From NCBI RefSeq assembly GCF_016278715.1, contig NZ_JADQBH010000025.1:1-39448 (forward strand): DNA of 39,448 nucleotides, written 5' to 3'. Below are positions 31,643-39,448 of this stretch, one piece after another. The notes under the pieces are model-generated. The model did not search any database, had not been told where the DNA came from, and worked only from the letters and a program-made list of their open reading frames with translations. The DNA is from Marinilabilia sp. (GTDB lineage Bacteria > Bacteroidota > Bacteroidia > Bacteroidales > Marinilabiliaceae). Every line of letters starts with the position of its first letter. The first letter of the stretch is position 1. The translations under genes and the position numbers were made by a program.

Positions 31643-32155
31643 ATGACTACACGAGAACATAAACGAACATCCAATATCAAAACTTTTGATCCCCGGCATA
31701 GCATAAAACGTGCTGTTAAGACGAGGGCTGCCGGTTCCAGGTGGGTTATTGTCACTTCAAAAGGAAAAGTTACATGGAGCAATAAGATAGAGAGGGTTGC
31801 TGCAATTCGTAACGGTGTGCCTTACGAATCGGTGGAAGTTATTGGCAAAAAAGCAAACCTGCCGGTTAAGCATTTATTACATTATCTGGGCGTTCCCCAA
31901 ACCACATACAACAAGAAGAAAAAAGAGAACGACCTACTAAGTGGCAGAAACAGTGAGGTAATACTTATATTATCAGAAGTACTTGATTTTGGACTTGAAG
32001 TATTCAATAATGAAGAAGAAAAGTTTCACCGTTGGTTGAGAAAAACAAACGTCTCATTAGGAAATGTACCGCCGGAAAGCTTGTTTGATTCAGTAACGGG
32101 GATACAGGAGGTTCGTAACACCCTAAGTAGATTGGAGTACGGAAACCTGGCTTAA
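31643..32155 (+). CDS. Xre/MbcA/ParS-type antitoxin of a RES toxin-antitoxin pair
   Basis: The 170-residue protein has a basic N-terminus and a region at about 50-105 with an HTH-like Xre part (VEVIGKKANLPVKHLLHYLG, then PQTTYNKKKKENDL). The C-terminal toxin-binding domain of the MbcA/ParS (DUF2384) kind follows (EVLDFGLEVFNNEEEKFHRW, LGNVPPESLFDSVTGIQEVR and a final LSRLEYG). LGNxxPxxLxxxxxGxxxVxxxLxxxxxG is the family hallmark. It should neutralise the RES protein encoded 95 bases downstream and repress its own promoter through the palindrome at 31603-31620. Confidence 0.88.
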   Translation: MTTREHKRTSNIKTFDPRHSIKRAVKTRAAGSRWVIVTSKGKVTWSNKIERVAAIRNGVPYESVEVIGKKANLPVKHLLHYLGVPQTTYNKKKKENDLLSGRNSEVILILSEVLDFGLEVFNNEEEKFHRWLRKTNVSLGNVPPESLFDSVTGIQEVRNTLSRLEYGNLA

Positions 32156-32250
32156 TAAGACGATCATGGAGCTTTGATTTCTTAAATCTGCCTCCATGTA
32201 TAAAAGAATCGCAAATTCCATTCGACCTTAAATAATCATTTTTTATACGG

Positions 32251-32736
32251 ATGAAAGTTTTCAGAATTGAAAGGGAGAAATACCTCGAAACCACATTGGA
32301 AGGAATTGGCGCAGCCTTAACCGAAGGCTATCGCTGGAATAGTTTAAGCACCTATTTGGTTTATACTGCCGAATCGAGGGCATTGGCAACATTAGAGGTA
32401 TCGGTACACCTTGATCTAACTGAAGACCTTCCCACGGACAGACATTTTGTAGAAATCGATATTCCGGATGATATTATGATGCTTGAATTAGAAACGGAGG
32501 ATCTACCCGACCGCTGGGACTCAAAACCCCCAATATTGGAGACTCAGTTTATAGGTGATGATTTCGTGAAAGAAAAAAATGCTGCTGTTTTAAAAGTCCC
32601 AAGTAGTATCGTACCACAAGAATTCAATTACCTAATAAATCCCAAACACTCCGATTCTGAGCGGATTTCTGTCGTATCTGCTACGCCTTTCAATTTTGAC
32701 AGCAGATTTCAACAACCGGGGATAAAAGAGACGTAA
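32251..32736 (+). CDS. RES-domain toxin (NAD+ phosphorylase family)
   Basis: The 161-residue protein carries the RES core: GYRWNSLSTYLVYTAESRAL followed by ATLEVSVHL. Arg28, Tyr38 and Glu49 have the spacing (10 and 11) of the active-site Arg, Tyr and Glu in characterised Res toxins. Later, SSIVPQEFNYLINPKHSD and the closing TPFNFDSRF are also typical. RES toxins degrade NAD+ by phosphorolysis and stall growth until the antitoxin returns. The 95-base gap to the antitoxin is longer than in most such operons, but no terminator is seen, so one transcript is likely. Confidence 0.88.
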   Translation: MKVFRIEREKYLETTLEGIGAALTEGYRWNSLSTYLVYTAESRALATLEVSVHLDLTEDLPTDRHFVEIDIPDDIMMLELETEDLPDRWDSKPPILETQFIGDDFVKEKNAAVLKVPSSIVPQEFNYLINPKHSDSERISVVSATPFNFDSRFQQPGIKET

Positions 32737-32760
32737 TTTGAAAAGCTGTAATAAACCACC

Positions 32761-33900
32761 ATGGAATACATTTTTTTAATAGCTGCATTCAACGCTCTGT
32801 TTTTTGCGTTTTTGATTTTGCAGAAAAAAAAAGCATCACATGATTACATACTCATTTTCTGGCTAATATATTTGAGTTTATATACAGGCATATACGCCTT
32901 GTTTTCAAATAAATTATTTACAGATTTCCACCTCCTTTCAGCAAGTTTTATTTCTTTACTGTTACTCCATGGCCCATTCCTGTTTTTATATATTTCGGCA
33001 TTGATTGACCAGACGTTTCAATTCAACAGGAGAAAACTCTTACACTTTATTCCGTTTATCCTGTTCAATCTATTCATAGTTATCGCTTCCTTTTTCCCGG
33101 AAATGTCGGAAAGAATAAGGTTAGACCATGTTGAAATTGAACATGGGGCTCCTTTACTGTTTAATTTTTTCCTGATTCTAACAGTTTTATCCGGACCATT
33201 CTATTTCATTTTATCAATCCGGCGATTTAAAAAACTGGATATTAACATCTTTAATAATTTTTCATCGTATGAAAATGTTAACCTCGACTGGTTAAGAAAA
33301 CTGGTTTATTCTTTTGGGGGTATTTGGACGGTATTAATGATTTTTGCCACTGTTCATCATATTTTTCAAATGTTCTCATGGATTTTCTGCACTCACGGGT
33401 TAACTCTTTCTTTATCTCTTTTTATTATCCTGATTGGTTATTATGGCCTGAAGCAAAAGGAAATTTTCATTCAATATCCTGATCGAAACACCGAATATGT
33501 AACCGAACCAAAAGCAAAATATGTCGGTATATCATTAAAAGAGACAGACATTAACCATTATACAGAAAAATTAAAACATTATATGGCTAGCGAAAAACCT
33601 TATTTGGAAGCCAGCCTCTCACTACCAGAATTGGCAAATAAACTTGACATACCTTCACATCATCTCTCACGGATTATTAATGAAGAATTTGGTGTCAATT
33701 TCTTTGATTTTGTCAATCAATATAGAATAGAAGAAGTGAAGGCAAGAATTGGTAATCCTGAGTTTAAAAATTTATCCCTTTTAGGAATTGCCTACGATTG
33801 TGGTTTTAATACGAAATCGGCTTTTAACAGAGTATTTAAAAAAATGACCGGATTTACTCCAAGTGAATACAGAAATAAAATGAAACAGCCCACGCCTTAA
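32761..33900 (+). CDS. AraC-type regulator with N-terminal membrane domain
   Basis: The 379-residue protein has about seven to eight membrane helices in residues 1-235 (FLIAAFNALFFAFLILQKKK, LHFIPFILFNLFIVIASFFP, LTLSLSLFIILIGYYGLKQK). An AraC double HTH follows at about 275-372 (LPELANKLDIPSHHLSRIIN, EEFGVNFFDFVNQYRIEEVK, IAYDCGFNTKSAFNRVFKKM, then TGFTPSEYR). Membrane-bound AraC proteins of this build are common in Bacteroidota and should read an envelope or membrane signal while holding DNA near the membrane. Two tandem palindromes lie in the gap after its stop, ahead of the DUF6448 gene, and are its most obvious candidate target. Confidence 0.88.
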   Translation: MEYIFLIAAFNALFFAFLILQKKKASHDYILIFWLIYLSLYTGIYALFSNKLFTDFHLLSASFISLLLLHGPFLFLYISALIDQTFQFNRRKLLHFIPFILFNLFIVIASFFPEMSERIRLDHVEIEHGAPLLFNFFLILTVLSGPFYFILSIRRFKKLDINIFNNFSSYENVNLDWLRKLVYSFGGIWTVLMIFATVHHIFQMFSWIFCTHGLTLSLSLFIILIGYYGLKQKEIFIQYPDRNTEYVTEPKAKYVGISLKETDINHYTEKLKHYMASEKPYLEASLSLPELANKLDIPSHHLSRIINEEFGVNFFDFVNQYRIEEVKARIGNPEFKNLSLLGIAYDCGFNTKSAFNRVFKKMTGFTPSEYRNKMKQPTP

Positions 33901-33920
33901 CAAAATGGACTTCTCTTTAA

Positions 33921-33983
33921 AGTCCTATATCGCAATAGGTCTTCAAAGGATTATTTGATGAGTCCTACATTGCAAAGTAGGTC
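33921..33983 (+). promoter_or_regulatory. Two tandem palindromes upstream of the DUF6448 gene
   Basis: AGTCCTAT-ATCGCA-ATAGGTCT (33921-33942) and AGTCCTAC-ATTGCAAA-GTAGGTC (33961-33983) are two copies of the same inverted-repeat design. Both have the core rCnnrCAA, AGTCCTA on the left and TAGGTC on the right. Their starts are exactly 40 bases apart, about four helical turns. They are 71 bases or more before the ATG at 34054. Confidence 0.6.
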
Positions 33984-34053
33984 GCACAAACAAACCTCCA
34001 AAAGTACTTTTGTCTCAGGATAATTTTAATAATAACCACTAAAAAAATTTATC

Positions 34054-34701
34054 ATGAGACCAACAGAAATGAATTTGGAAAAAAATGCTCCAAAGAGTCT
34101 TCTTAAAACCCGTAAAACAAGTTTGAAAACGATCCTGTCCATTGTTTTCGTTTCATTAATGATAGCCGGCTCACTTCCCGCTTCAGCACATTGCGACTCT
34201 CTGGATGGACCTACAATTAAAGATGCAACTAAAGCCCTTGAAACAAACAATGTTAATTTAGTCCTGAAATGGATTTCCGAAGAACAGGAAAAAGAAATTA
34301 TTCCGTTATTCAAAAAAACCTATGCTTTAAAATCTGGTGACAAAGAGGTTTATACCATTGTTAAAAAACATTTCTTTGAAACACTCGTGCGTCTGCACCG
34401 GCAAACAGAAGGCGCCCCCTTCACAGGGTTAAAACCTGCGGGTACGACTAAGAAAATTATTCAACTCAGCGATCAGGCAATTAAGAATAACGATATTGAT
34501 GAATTACTTGGAAAACTAAACAACCACATTGGAAGAGTGATAAAGAAGAAATACGAAAAAGTTCAGACTCTTGACAAAGTCAAAAATGATTCTCCCGATA
34601 AAGGCCGTGAATACGTGGAGGCCTATGTAGATTATACTCATACTATAGAATCCGTTCATGACATCATTGAGCATGGAGGTGGACACTCCGCACACAAATA
34701 A
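34054..34701 (+). CDS. DUF6448 family exported protein
   Basis: The 215-residue protein has a basic N-terminus and a hydrophobic export segment at about 29-46 (ILSIVFVSLMIAGSLPASAH). The mature protein starts HCDSLDGPTIKDA, the recognisable start of DUF6448. It is then almost all helical and charged (IKDATKALETNNVNLVLKWI, KKHFFETLVRLHRQTEGAPF, AYVDYTHTIESVHDIIEHGG, then GHSAHK). Histidines are frequent in the last 20 residues. The function is not known. In position it sits in the metal island between the AraC regulator and the HYC_CC_PP/CusA genes, so a stress or metal role is possible. It has its own terminator. Confidence 0.78.
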   Translation: MRPTEMNLEKNAPKSLLKTRKTSLKTILSIVFVSLMIAGSLPASAHCDSLDGPTIKDATKALETNNVNLVLKWISEEQEKEIIPLFKKTYALKSGDKEVYTIVKKHFFETLVRLHRQTEGAPFTGLKPAGTTKKIIQLSDQAIKNNDIDELLGKLNNHIGRVIKKKYEKVQTLDKVKNDSPDKGREYVEAYVDYTHTIESVHDIIEHGGGHSAHK

Positions 34702-34727
34702 TGAAATCATAATGACGAAATTATTTT

Positions 34728-34767
34728 AGAATCTTCTTCGTTGATTTTCGGGGAAGATTCTTTTTTT
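34728..34767 (+). terminator. Terminator after the DUF6448 gene
   Basis: AGAATCTTC (34728-34736) pairs with GAAGATTCT (34753-34761), and the stem runs into a tract of seven T. Confidence 0.8.
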
Positions 34768-34941
34768 AAAATGAAACAATTGGTTGTCTCAACATTCAGG
34801 TCTGAATAACCTCCCTCACAAGAAAAACTGCTCAAAATTATTTTGTAGGTAACAGTCTTGTGTATGGGAATTGAACCCTTTTCTAGAAAATATTACAAGT
34901 TTTTCTGCAAATTGTGTAAGTTAGTTTCAAAAGTTTGTTGT

Positions 34942-34949
34942 TATATTTG
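34942..34949 (+). promoter_or_regulatory. -7 promoter element of the HYC_CC_PP gene
   Basis: TATATTTG fits the TAnnTTTG consensus exactly and lies 20 bases before the ATG. A matching -33 TTTG at the right distance is not clear, so an activator may be needed. Confidence 0.35.
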
Positions 34950-34968
34950 TAATTCCATAAATTAAAAT

Positions 34969-35340
34969 ATGCTTAGAACTATCACTAATATAATCATATC
35001 CTCTCTGTTGTTGGTTTCAACAACGGGACTGGCTATGTCTAAGCATTACTGTGAAGGGGAGCTTATTTCGGTTGAACTAAAAACCGAGTCAGACCCTTGC
35101 TGCGACGATAGCACCTGCTGTCACACAGAAACACAGTTTCTTCAGGTGGAAAACGACTTTCTGACTTCTTTCACAAATTTCAGTCTGGAGGCGCCGTTTG
35201 CTCCACAGGTTATCCTGACTTCATCTGAAGTAGAGATGAAACCTGTAAGAATAAATTACAACACTTCTTTCGTCCATTCCGGACTACATCCCCGTTGCAC
35301 GGGGATACGCCTTGCTTTGCAACAGGTGTATCGTTTGTGA
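34969..35340 (+). CDS. HYC_CC_PP family small secreted protein
   Basis: This 123-residue protein has a signal peptide (IIISSLLLVSTTGLAMS) and then KHYCEGELISVEL, the HYC box that names the family. DPCCDDSTCCHTET follows with two CC pairs and a His, and then a hydrophobic C-terminal half. These proteins occur in Bacteroidota just before RND metal pumps, as here: the CusA-type gene begins 202 bases downstream. The Cys/His pattern suggests capture of Cu, Ag or Zn in the periplasm. In the last 20 residues the PP end expected from the family name is not obvious (LHPRCTGIRLALQQVYRL). Confidence 0.78.
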   Translation: MLRTITNIIISSLLLVSTTGLAMSKHYCEGELISVELKTESDPCCDDSTCCHTETQFLQVENDFLTSFTNFSLEAPFAPQVILTSSEVEMKPVRINYNTSFVHSGLHPRCTGIRLALQQVYRL

Positions 35341-35542
35341 TACTTTTGAACGCGAGGTCGCTGAGGCACAATAATCAAAAAGAGTATAATTACACATTTT
35401 TGTATCGTCTGCAATCTGAAAGTCTGAATTAAAAAGGCACATATTAATAAATACGTATGCCTACTGGACTTAAAAACCACTAATTTACCTGACAATCGGG
35501 CAATTAGTGTCTTTACGTATTGCAAATTCTAAAAACATATAC

Positions 35543-38500
35543 ATGCTAAACAGAATTATAAAATACTTTCTGGAGAACAAGCTGGTAACGATGCTTTTGC
35601 TCGTTTCTCTTGTAGCCTGGGGTATTTCCACTTCTCCCTTTGGGTGGAAACTGGGCGGATTCCCTTCCGACCCGGTAGCCGTGGATGCTATCCCCGATAT
35701 TGGCGAAAACCAGCAAATTGTCTTTACCGAATGGAAAGGCCGTTCTCCGCAGGATATCGAAGACCAGATTTCATATCCCCTTACCACCTATTTATTAGGT
35801 ATTCCGGGGGTTAAAAGTATTCGAAGCTCCTCCATTTTCGGGTTTTCAAGTATTTACATCATTTTCGAAGAAGACATCGAATTTTACTGGTCACGCTCAC
35901 GGATACTGGAAAAACTCAGTTCCATTCCTTCAAGTCTGCTTCCGGAAAATGTTCAACCCACTCTGGGGCCCGATGCTACGGCTCTTGGGCAGGTATATTG
36001 GTACACCATTGAGGGGCGCGACAAGGAGGGAAATCCTACCGGTGGCTGGGATTTGCACGAAATACGTACTGTGCAGGACTACTATGTAAAATACGGGCTC
36101 AATTCAGCAGCAGGAGTATCTGAAGTAGCGTCAATCGGAGGCTTTGTCAAAGAGTATCAGATTGATGTTGACCCTGATGCCCTCAAAGCCTACGATATTC
36201 CGCTGCACCAGGTCATGACTGCCGTAAAAAAATCGAACCGCGATGTAGGCGCCAAAACCGTTGAAATTAACCAGGCCGAATACCTGGTGCGCGGCATTGG
36301 CTACATCAAAAAAGTAGAGGATATCGAGAAAGCCGTGGTGGCGGTTCAGGACAATGTTCCGGTTCGCATACAAGACGTAGCCCGGGTTTCACTGGGGCCA
36401 GCCTCGCGAAGGGGCGCGCTCGACAAGGACGGCGCCGAAGTGGTAGGTGGTGTGGTAGTTGCGCGTTATGGTGCCAATCCACTGGAAATTATCAATAATG
36501 TAAAAGATAAGATCGAAGATATAGGCCCCGGACTTCCAACAAAAACACTGGCCGACGGAACCGAAAGCCAGCTTACCATAGTGCCATTTTACGACCGCTC
36601 AGAGCTGATTTATGAAACGCTTGGAACACTGGAAGAGGCACTGTCACTGCAGATTCTTATTACCATTCTGGTCATCATTGTGATGATTTACAATTTACGG
36701 GCATCCTTAATGATCTCAAGTCTGTTACCCATTGCAGTGCTGATGGTTTTCATTGCCATGCGCTATTTTGGGGTGGATGCCAATATCGTTGCTCTTTCGG
36801 GAATTGCCATTGCCATTGGGACCATGGTCGATCTGGGAATTATCCTATCAGAGAATGTCATCAAACATGTGGATGATGCACCTCCCGGACAAAAACTCAT
36901 CACCTCGGTATATAATGGTGCAGCAGAGGTGTCTTCGGCTATTCTGACGGCGGTTTCAACTACCATTGTCAGTTTTATTCCGGTATTTACCATGCAGGCA
37001 GCAGAGGGAAAGCTTTTTGGACCGCTGGCATTTACCAAAACATTTGCGCTTGTAGCTGCCCTTATCGTAGCCTTGCTATTTCTGCCCACGCTGGCTCACT
37101 GGTTTTTCGGATTGAAAATCAAAAACAGAAAAACATCCCTTTGGGGAAATGTGGTTTTAGCGGTCATTGGTGTAATTGCGTTGATTTTCGGAGCTGTATG
37201 GGGCGGAACGGTTCTCCTCCTCTTTGGCGCAGTTGGAGTCACGAAACATTATTATGCCATTCCAGACAGAGAGGATCGTAAGTGGTATCACCACTTGCTG
37301 CAAAACGCCGAACTGATAGTGGCACTGCTGGCCGTGACATGGATTCTGGCCACCTACTGGCTCCCGCTGGGCCCGGCGAAAAGCATAGCGCTAAACATCC
37401 TTTTTGTTGCTTTGCTCGTTGCTGTAATACTGGGATTCTTCACAGTTCTGCAACGTTATTACAAGCCCATTCTGCACTGGACACTCGAAAACAAAAAGAC
37501 TTTCCTGATGATTCCGGGCATTCTGATATTATTCGGAATCACGATATGGCTTGGTTTCAACTCAGTTTTTGGGTTTGTGGCCAATGGTTTCGAAAAGGTT
37601 GGTGTAAACATTCGAACCACATCTGTATGGTCAGGACTTACACATACATTCCCGGGAATCGGCAAAGAATTCATGCCGGCCCTTGATGAAGGAAGCTTTT
37701 TGCTGATGCCTACATCCATGCCCCACTCGGGCGTTGAATACAACCGGAAAGTATTGGGACAACTGGATATGCTGATTTCTGATATTCCCGAGGTGAAGCT
37801 CACTGTCGGCAAACTGGGAAGGGTGGAATCGGCTCTCGATCCAGCGCCAATTTCCATGTACGAAAATGTCATCAACTACAAACCGGAATATGCCCTGGGC
37901 GAACGGGGGCATCGGGTGCGTTTCAAAACCGATGATGAAGATCGTTTCATTACTATAGATAAAGACACCCTTACAAACGAGGAAGCTCTGGAGCAAGGAA
38001 TTACCAAAGAAGATCTTATCCACGATGAAGACGGGCTTTATTTCCGCAACTGGCGGTCACGCATTCAAAGTCCGGACGACATCTGGAATGAGATCGTCAA
38101 AGTAGCTAAGATTCCGGGAGTTACCTCGGCACCTAAACTGCAGCCCATCGAAACACGGCTGGTAATGCTCCAGACAGGCATGAGAGCCCCCATGGGAATA
38201 AAAGTATATGGGCCGGATCTGGAAACCATTGAGGCCTTTGGGATGGAACTGGAAGGAATACTCAAAGAGGTACCATCGGTAAAAGCAGAGGCTGCCTTTG
38301 CCGACCGCGTTATCGGAAAACCATATATCCACCTTAATATTAAGCGAGACGAAATATCCCGCTACGGACTAAATGTTGAGGACGTGCAGCAAACCATCGA
38401 GACTGCCATCGGAGGAATGAACATTACCACAACAGTGGAGGGGCGCGAACGATTCCCTGTCCGTGTGCGATATCCCAGAGAACTGCGTGATGATCCCGAA

Positions 38501-39412
38501 GCTTTGGGAAATATTCTGATAAATACTCCCACAGGAACCCAGATTCCGCTGAAACAGGTTCTGGATATTGAATATGTACGGGGCCCTCAGATGATTAAAA
38601 GTGAGGAGACTTTCCTTACCAGTTACGTCCTGTTCGACAAACGCGACGGATATGCTGAGGTAGATGTGGTAAACGATGCACAGCAAACCATCCAGGATCG
38701 GATAGACAGCGGGGAACTAACCGTTCCGGCGGGCGTGAGCTACAAATTCTCCGGTAATTACGAGAACCAGGTAAGGGCAGAGAAAAGGCTATCCATCATC
38801 GTACCACTGGTGCTGATAATTGTGTTTCTGATTCTGTATTTTCAGTTTAAATCACTTACTACCTCAATGATGATATTTACCGGTATCGCCATGGCTTTCA
38901 GTGGAGGTTTCATCATGCTGTGGCTTTACGGACAAGGATGGTTTGCCGATTTTTCCATATTCGGCACGCATATGCGAGACCTGTTTCAGGTAAAGACCGT
39001 CAACCTCAGTGTGGCCGTATGGGTAGGCTTTATAGCCCTGTTCGGACTTGCAACCGACGATGGTGTGGTAATGGGAACCTATCTCGACCAGAGTTTCCGG
39101 CGTAATAAGCCCGGTAGTCTGCATGCTATTCGCCAGGCCGTTACCGAAGCCGGACAAAAACGCATCCGGCCCGCGGTAATGACATCAGCAACCACCATCA
39201 TCGCGTTGTTGCCCATCCTAACCTCCACCGGCCGGGGAGCAGATATCATGATCCCCATGGCCATTCCCGCATTTGGTGGTATGATGGCCGCGGCAATCAC
39301 ATACTTTGTGGTTCCTGTGTTGTATAGTTTACGCGAAGAGAGAGCGATGGAAAAAACCACCACCGAAGAAAATAAATTAGAAACACCCCACGGCCCCAAA
39401 GGGCACGAATAG
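35543..39412 (+). CDS. CusA-type heavy-metal RND efflux pump with enlarged central region
   Basis: From the ATG at 35543 the pump has 1289 residues; an upstream GTG at 35507 would add 12. It is an HME-RND antiporter starting MLNRIIKYFLENKLVTMLLL, with DAIPDIGENQQIVFTEWKGR and SYPLTTYLLGIPGVKSIRS in the first periplasmic loop. The helix-4 relay SGIAIAIGTMVDLGIILSEN has Asp430 and Glu437, the CusA (Cu/Ag) form. It is about 240 residues longer than E. coli CusA. Residues about 520-700, between helices 6 and 7, carry roughly four additional hydrophobic segments (NVVLAVIGVIALIFGAVWGG, IVALLAVTWILATYWLPLG). Another inserted, acidic piece lies near 790-850. An adaptor and channel gene would be expected beyond the right edge. 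Confidence 0.9.
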   Translation: MLNRIIKYFLENKLVTMLLLVSLVAWGISTSPFGWKLGGFPSDPVAVDAIPDIGENQQIVFTEWKGRSPQDIEDQISYPLTTYLLGIPGVKSIRSSSIFGFSSIYIIFEEDIEFYWSRSRILEKLSSIPSSLLPENVQPTLGPDATALGQVYWYTIEGRDKEGNPTGGWDLHEIRTVQDYYVKYGLNSAAGVSEVASIGGFVKEYQIDVDPDALKAYDIPLHQVMTAVKKSNRDVGAKTVEINQAEYLVRGIGYIKKVEDIEKAVVAVQDNVPVRIQDVARVSLGPASRRGALDKDGAEVVGGVVVARYGANPLEIINNVKDKIEDIGPGLPTKTLADGTESQLTIVPFYDRSELIYETLGTLEEALSLQILITILVIIVMIYNLRASLMISSLLPIAVLMVFIAMRYFGVDANIVALSGIAIAIGTMVDLGIILSENVIKHVDDAPPGQKLITSVYNGAAEVSSAILTAVSTTIVSFIPVFTMQAAEGKLFGPLAFTKTFALVAALIVALLFLPTLAHWFFGLKIKNRKTSLWGNVVLAVIGVIALIFGAVWGGTVLLLFGAVGVTKHYYAIPDREDRKWYHHLLQNAELIVALLAVTWILATYWLPLGPAKSIALNILFVALLVAVILGFFTVLQRYYKPILHWTLENKKTFLMIPGILILFGITIWLGFNSVFGFVANGFEKVGVNIRTTSVWSGLTHTFPGIGKEFMPALDEGSFLLMPTSMPHSGVEYNRKVLGQLDMLISDIPEVKLTVGKLGRVESALDPAPISMYENVINYKPEYALGERGHRVRFKTDDEDRFITIDKDTLTNEEALEQGITKEDLIHDEDGLYFRNWRSRIQSPDDIWNEIVKVAKIPGVTSAPKLQPIETRLVMLQTGMRAPMGIKVYGPDLETIEAFGMELEGILKEVPSVKAEAAFADRVIGKPYIHLNIKRDEISRYGLNVEDVQQTIETAIGGMNITTTVEGRERFPVRVRYPRELRDDPEALGNILINTPTGTQIPLKQVLDIEYVRGPQMIKSEETFLTSYVLFDKRDGYAEVDVVNDAQQTIQDRIDSGELTVPAGVSYKFSGNYENQVRAEKRLSIIVPLVLIIVFLILYFQFKSLTTSMMIFTGIAMAFSGGFIMLWLYGQGWFADFSIFGTHMRDLFQVKTVNLSVAVWVGFIALFGLATDDGVVMGTYLDQSFRRNKPGSLHAIRQAVTEAGQKRIRPAVMTSATTIIALLPILTSTGRGADIMIPMAIPAFGGMMAAAITYFVVPVLYSLREERAMEKTTTEENKLETPHGPKGHE

Positions 39413-39445
39413 CGAAAACCCCGGGTGTAAGCCCGGGGGGGGGGG
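39411..39445 (+). other. G/C hairpin at the window end
   Basis: CCCCGGG and CCCGGGG pair around TGTAAG just after the pump's stop, then an 11-G run reaches the edge. It could terminate transcription without T's or be an artefact of low-quality sequence end. Confidence 0.3.
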
Positions 39446-39448
39446 ATA

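Noticed and set aside
39435-39448. 11-G run at the right edge as a biological signal
   Set aside because: It lies at the very end of the window and may be a low-quality or artefactual end; nothing can be concluded.

Overview
The window looks like part of a chromosome from a member of the Bacteroidota. The gene families (RteC, HYC_CC_PP, DUF6660, DUF6448, DUF4405, TolC-fused CzcA), the scarcity of Shine-Dalgarno sites, and promoters of the TTTG/TTGG-N19-20-TAnnTTT(G/A) type all point that way. A Marinilabiliales/Prolixibacteraceae-like host is plausible from the intergenic repeat style, but this is a guess.

Positions 1-8214 are ordinary chromosome: a secreted beta-helix protein cut by the left edge (minus strand), a large TPR/PD40/SPOR protein, a hairpin-rich 0.3 kb repeat, a clpS-nfeD-floA cluster in which floA carries a one-base frameshift, and a sialate O-acetylesterase lipoprotein. 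A tRNA-Ser(GCU)/tRNA-Pro(UGG) pair follows.

About 8.4-12.85 kb is the core of an integrative element placed right after tRNA-Pro: tyrosine integrase, RteC, an excisionase-like HTH protein, a putative replication initiator and a DnaC-like loader. Repeat sites lie around integrase, rteC and the HTH gene. No mobilisation genes and no second att site are visible. From 12.85 to 18.74 kb is a gene-poor accessory zone: DUF4405 protein, Crp/Fnr regulator, several unknown or small genes, a VOC protein, a Trypco2 gene with an internal stop, two diverged copies of a 52/53-aa ORF with matching promoters, and three elements containing GGTTAGGG next to hairpins.

From 18.7 kb on lies a metal-resistance island on the plus strand. 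Fur1, DUF6660, a CzcA-type pump fused to a TolC-type channel, a His-rich adaptor, a PII protein and Fur2 are followed by Spy/CpxP-like, SHOCT, DUF302 and membrane-associated genes. A palindrome TGCAA-N5-TTGCA sits just after each fur stop codon and upstream of the next metal genes. Then come a multicopper oxidase, a CDF transporter and a Cys-rich zinc-ribbon protein. A RES/Xre toxin-antitoxin pair with a promoter-embedded palindrome interrupts the island. It resumes with an AraC-type membrane regulator, a DUF6448 protein behind two tandem palindromes, a HYC_CC_PP protein and a CusA-type pump that runs almost to the right edge.

Inferred working model: Fur-family repressors sense metal and release export (CzcA/B/C, CDF, CusA), periplasmic buffering (Spy-like, DUF6660, HYC_CC_PP) and copper oxidation (multicopper oxidase). 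All functions are assigned by reading motifs; nothing was searched or computed.
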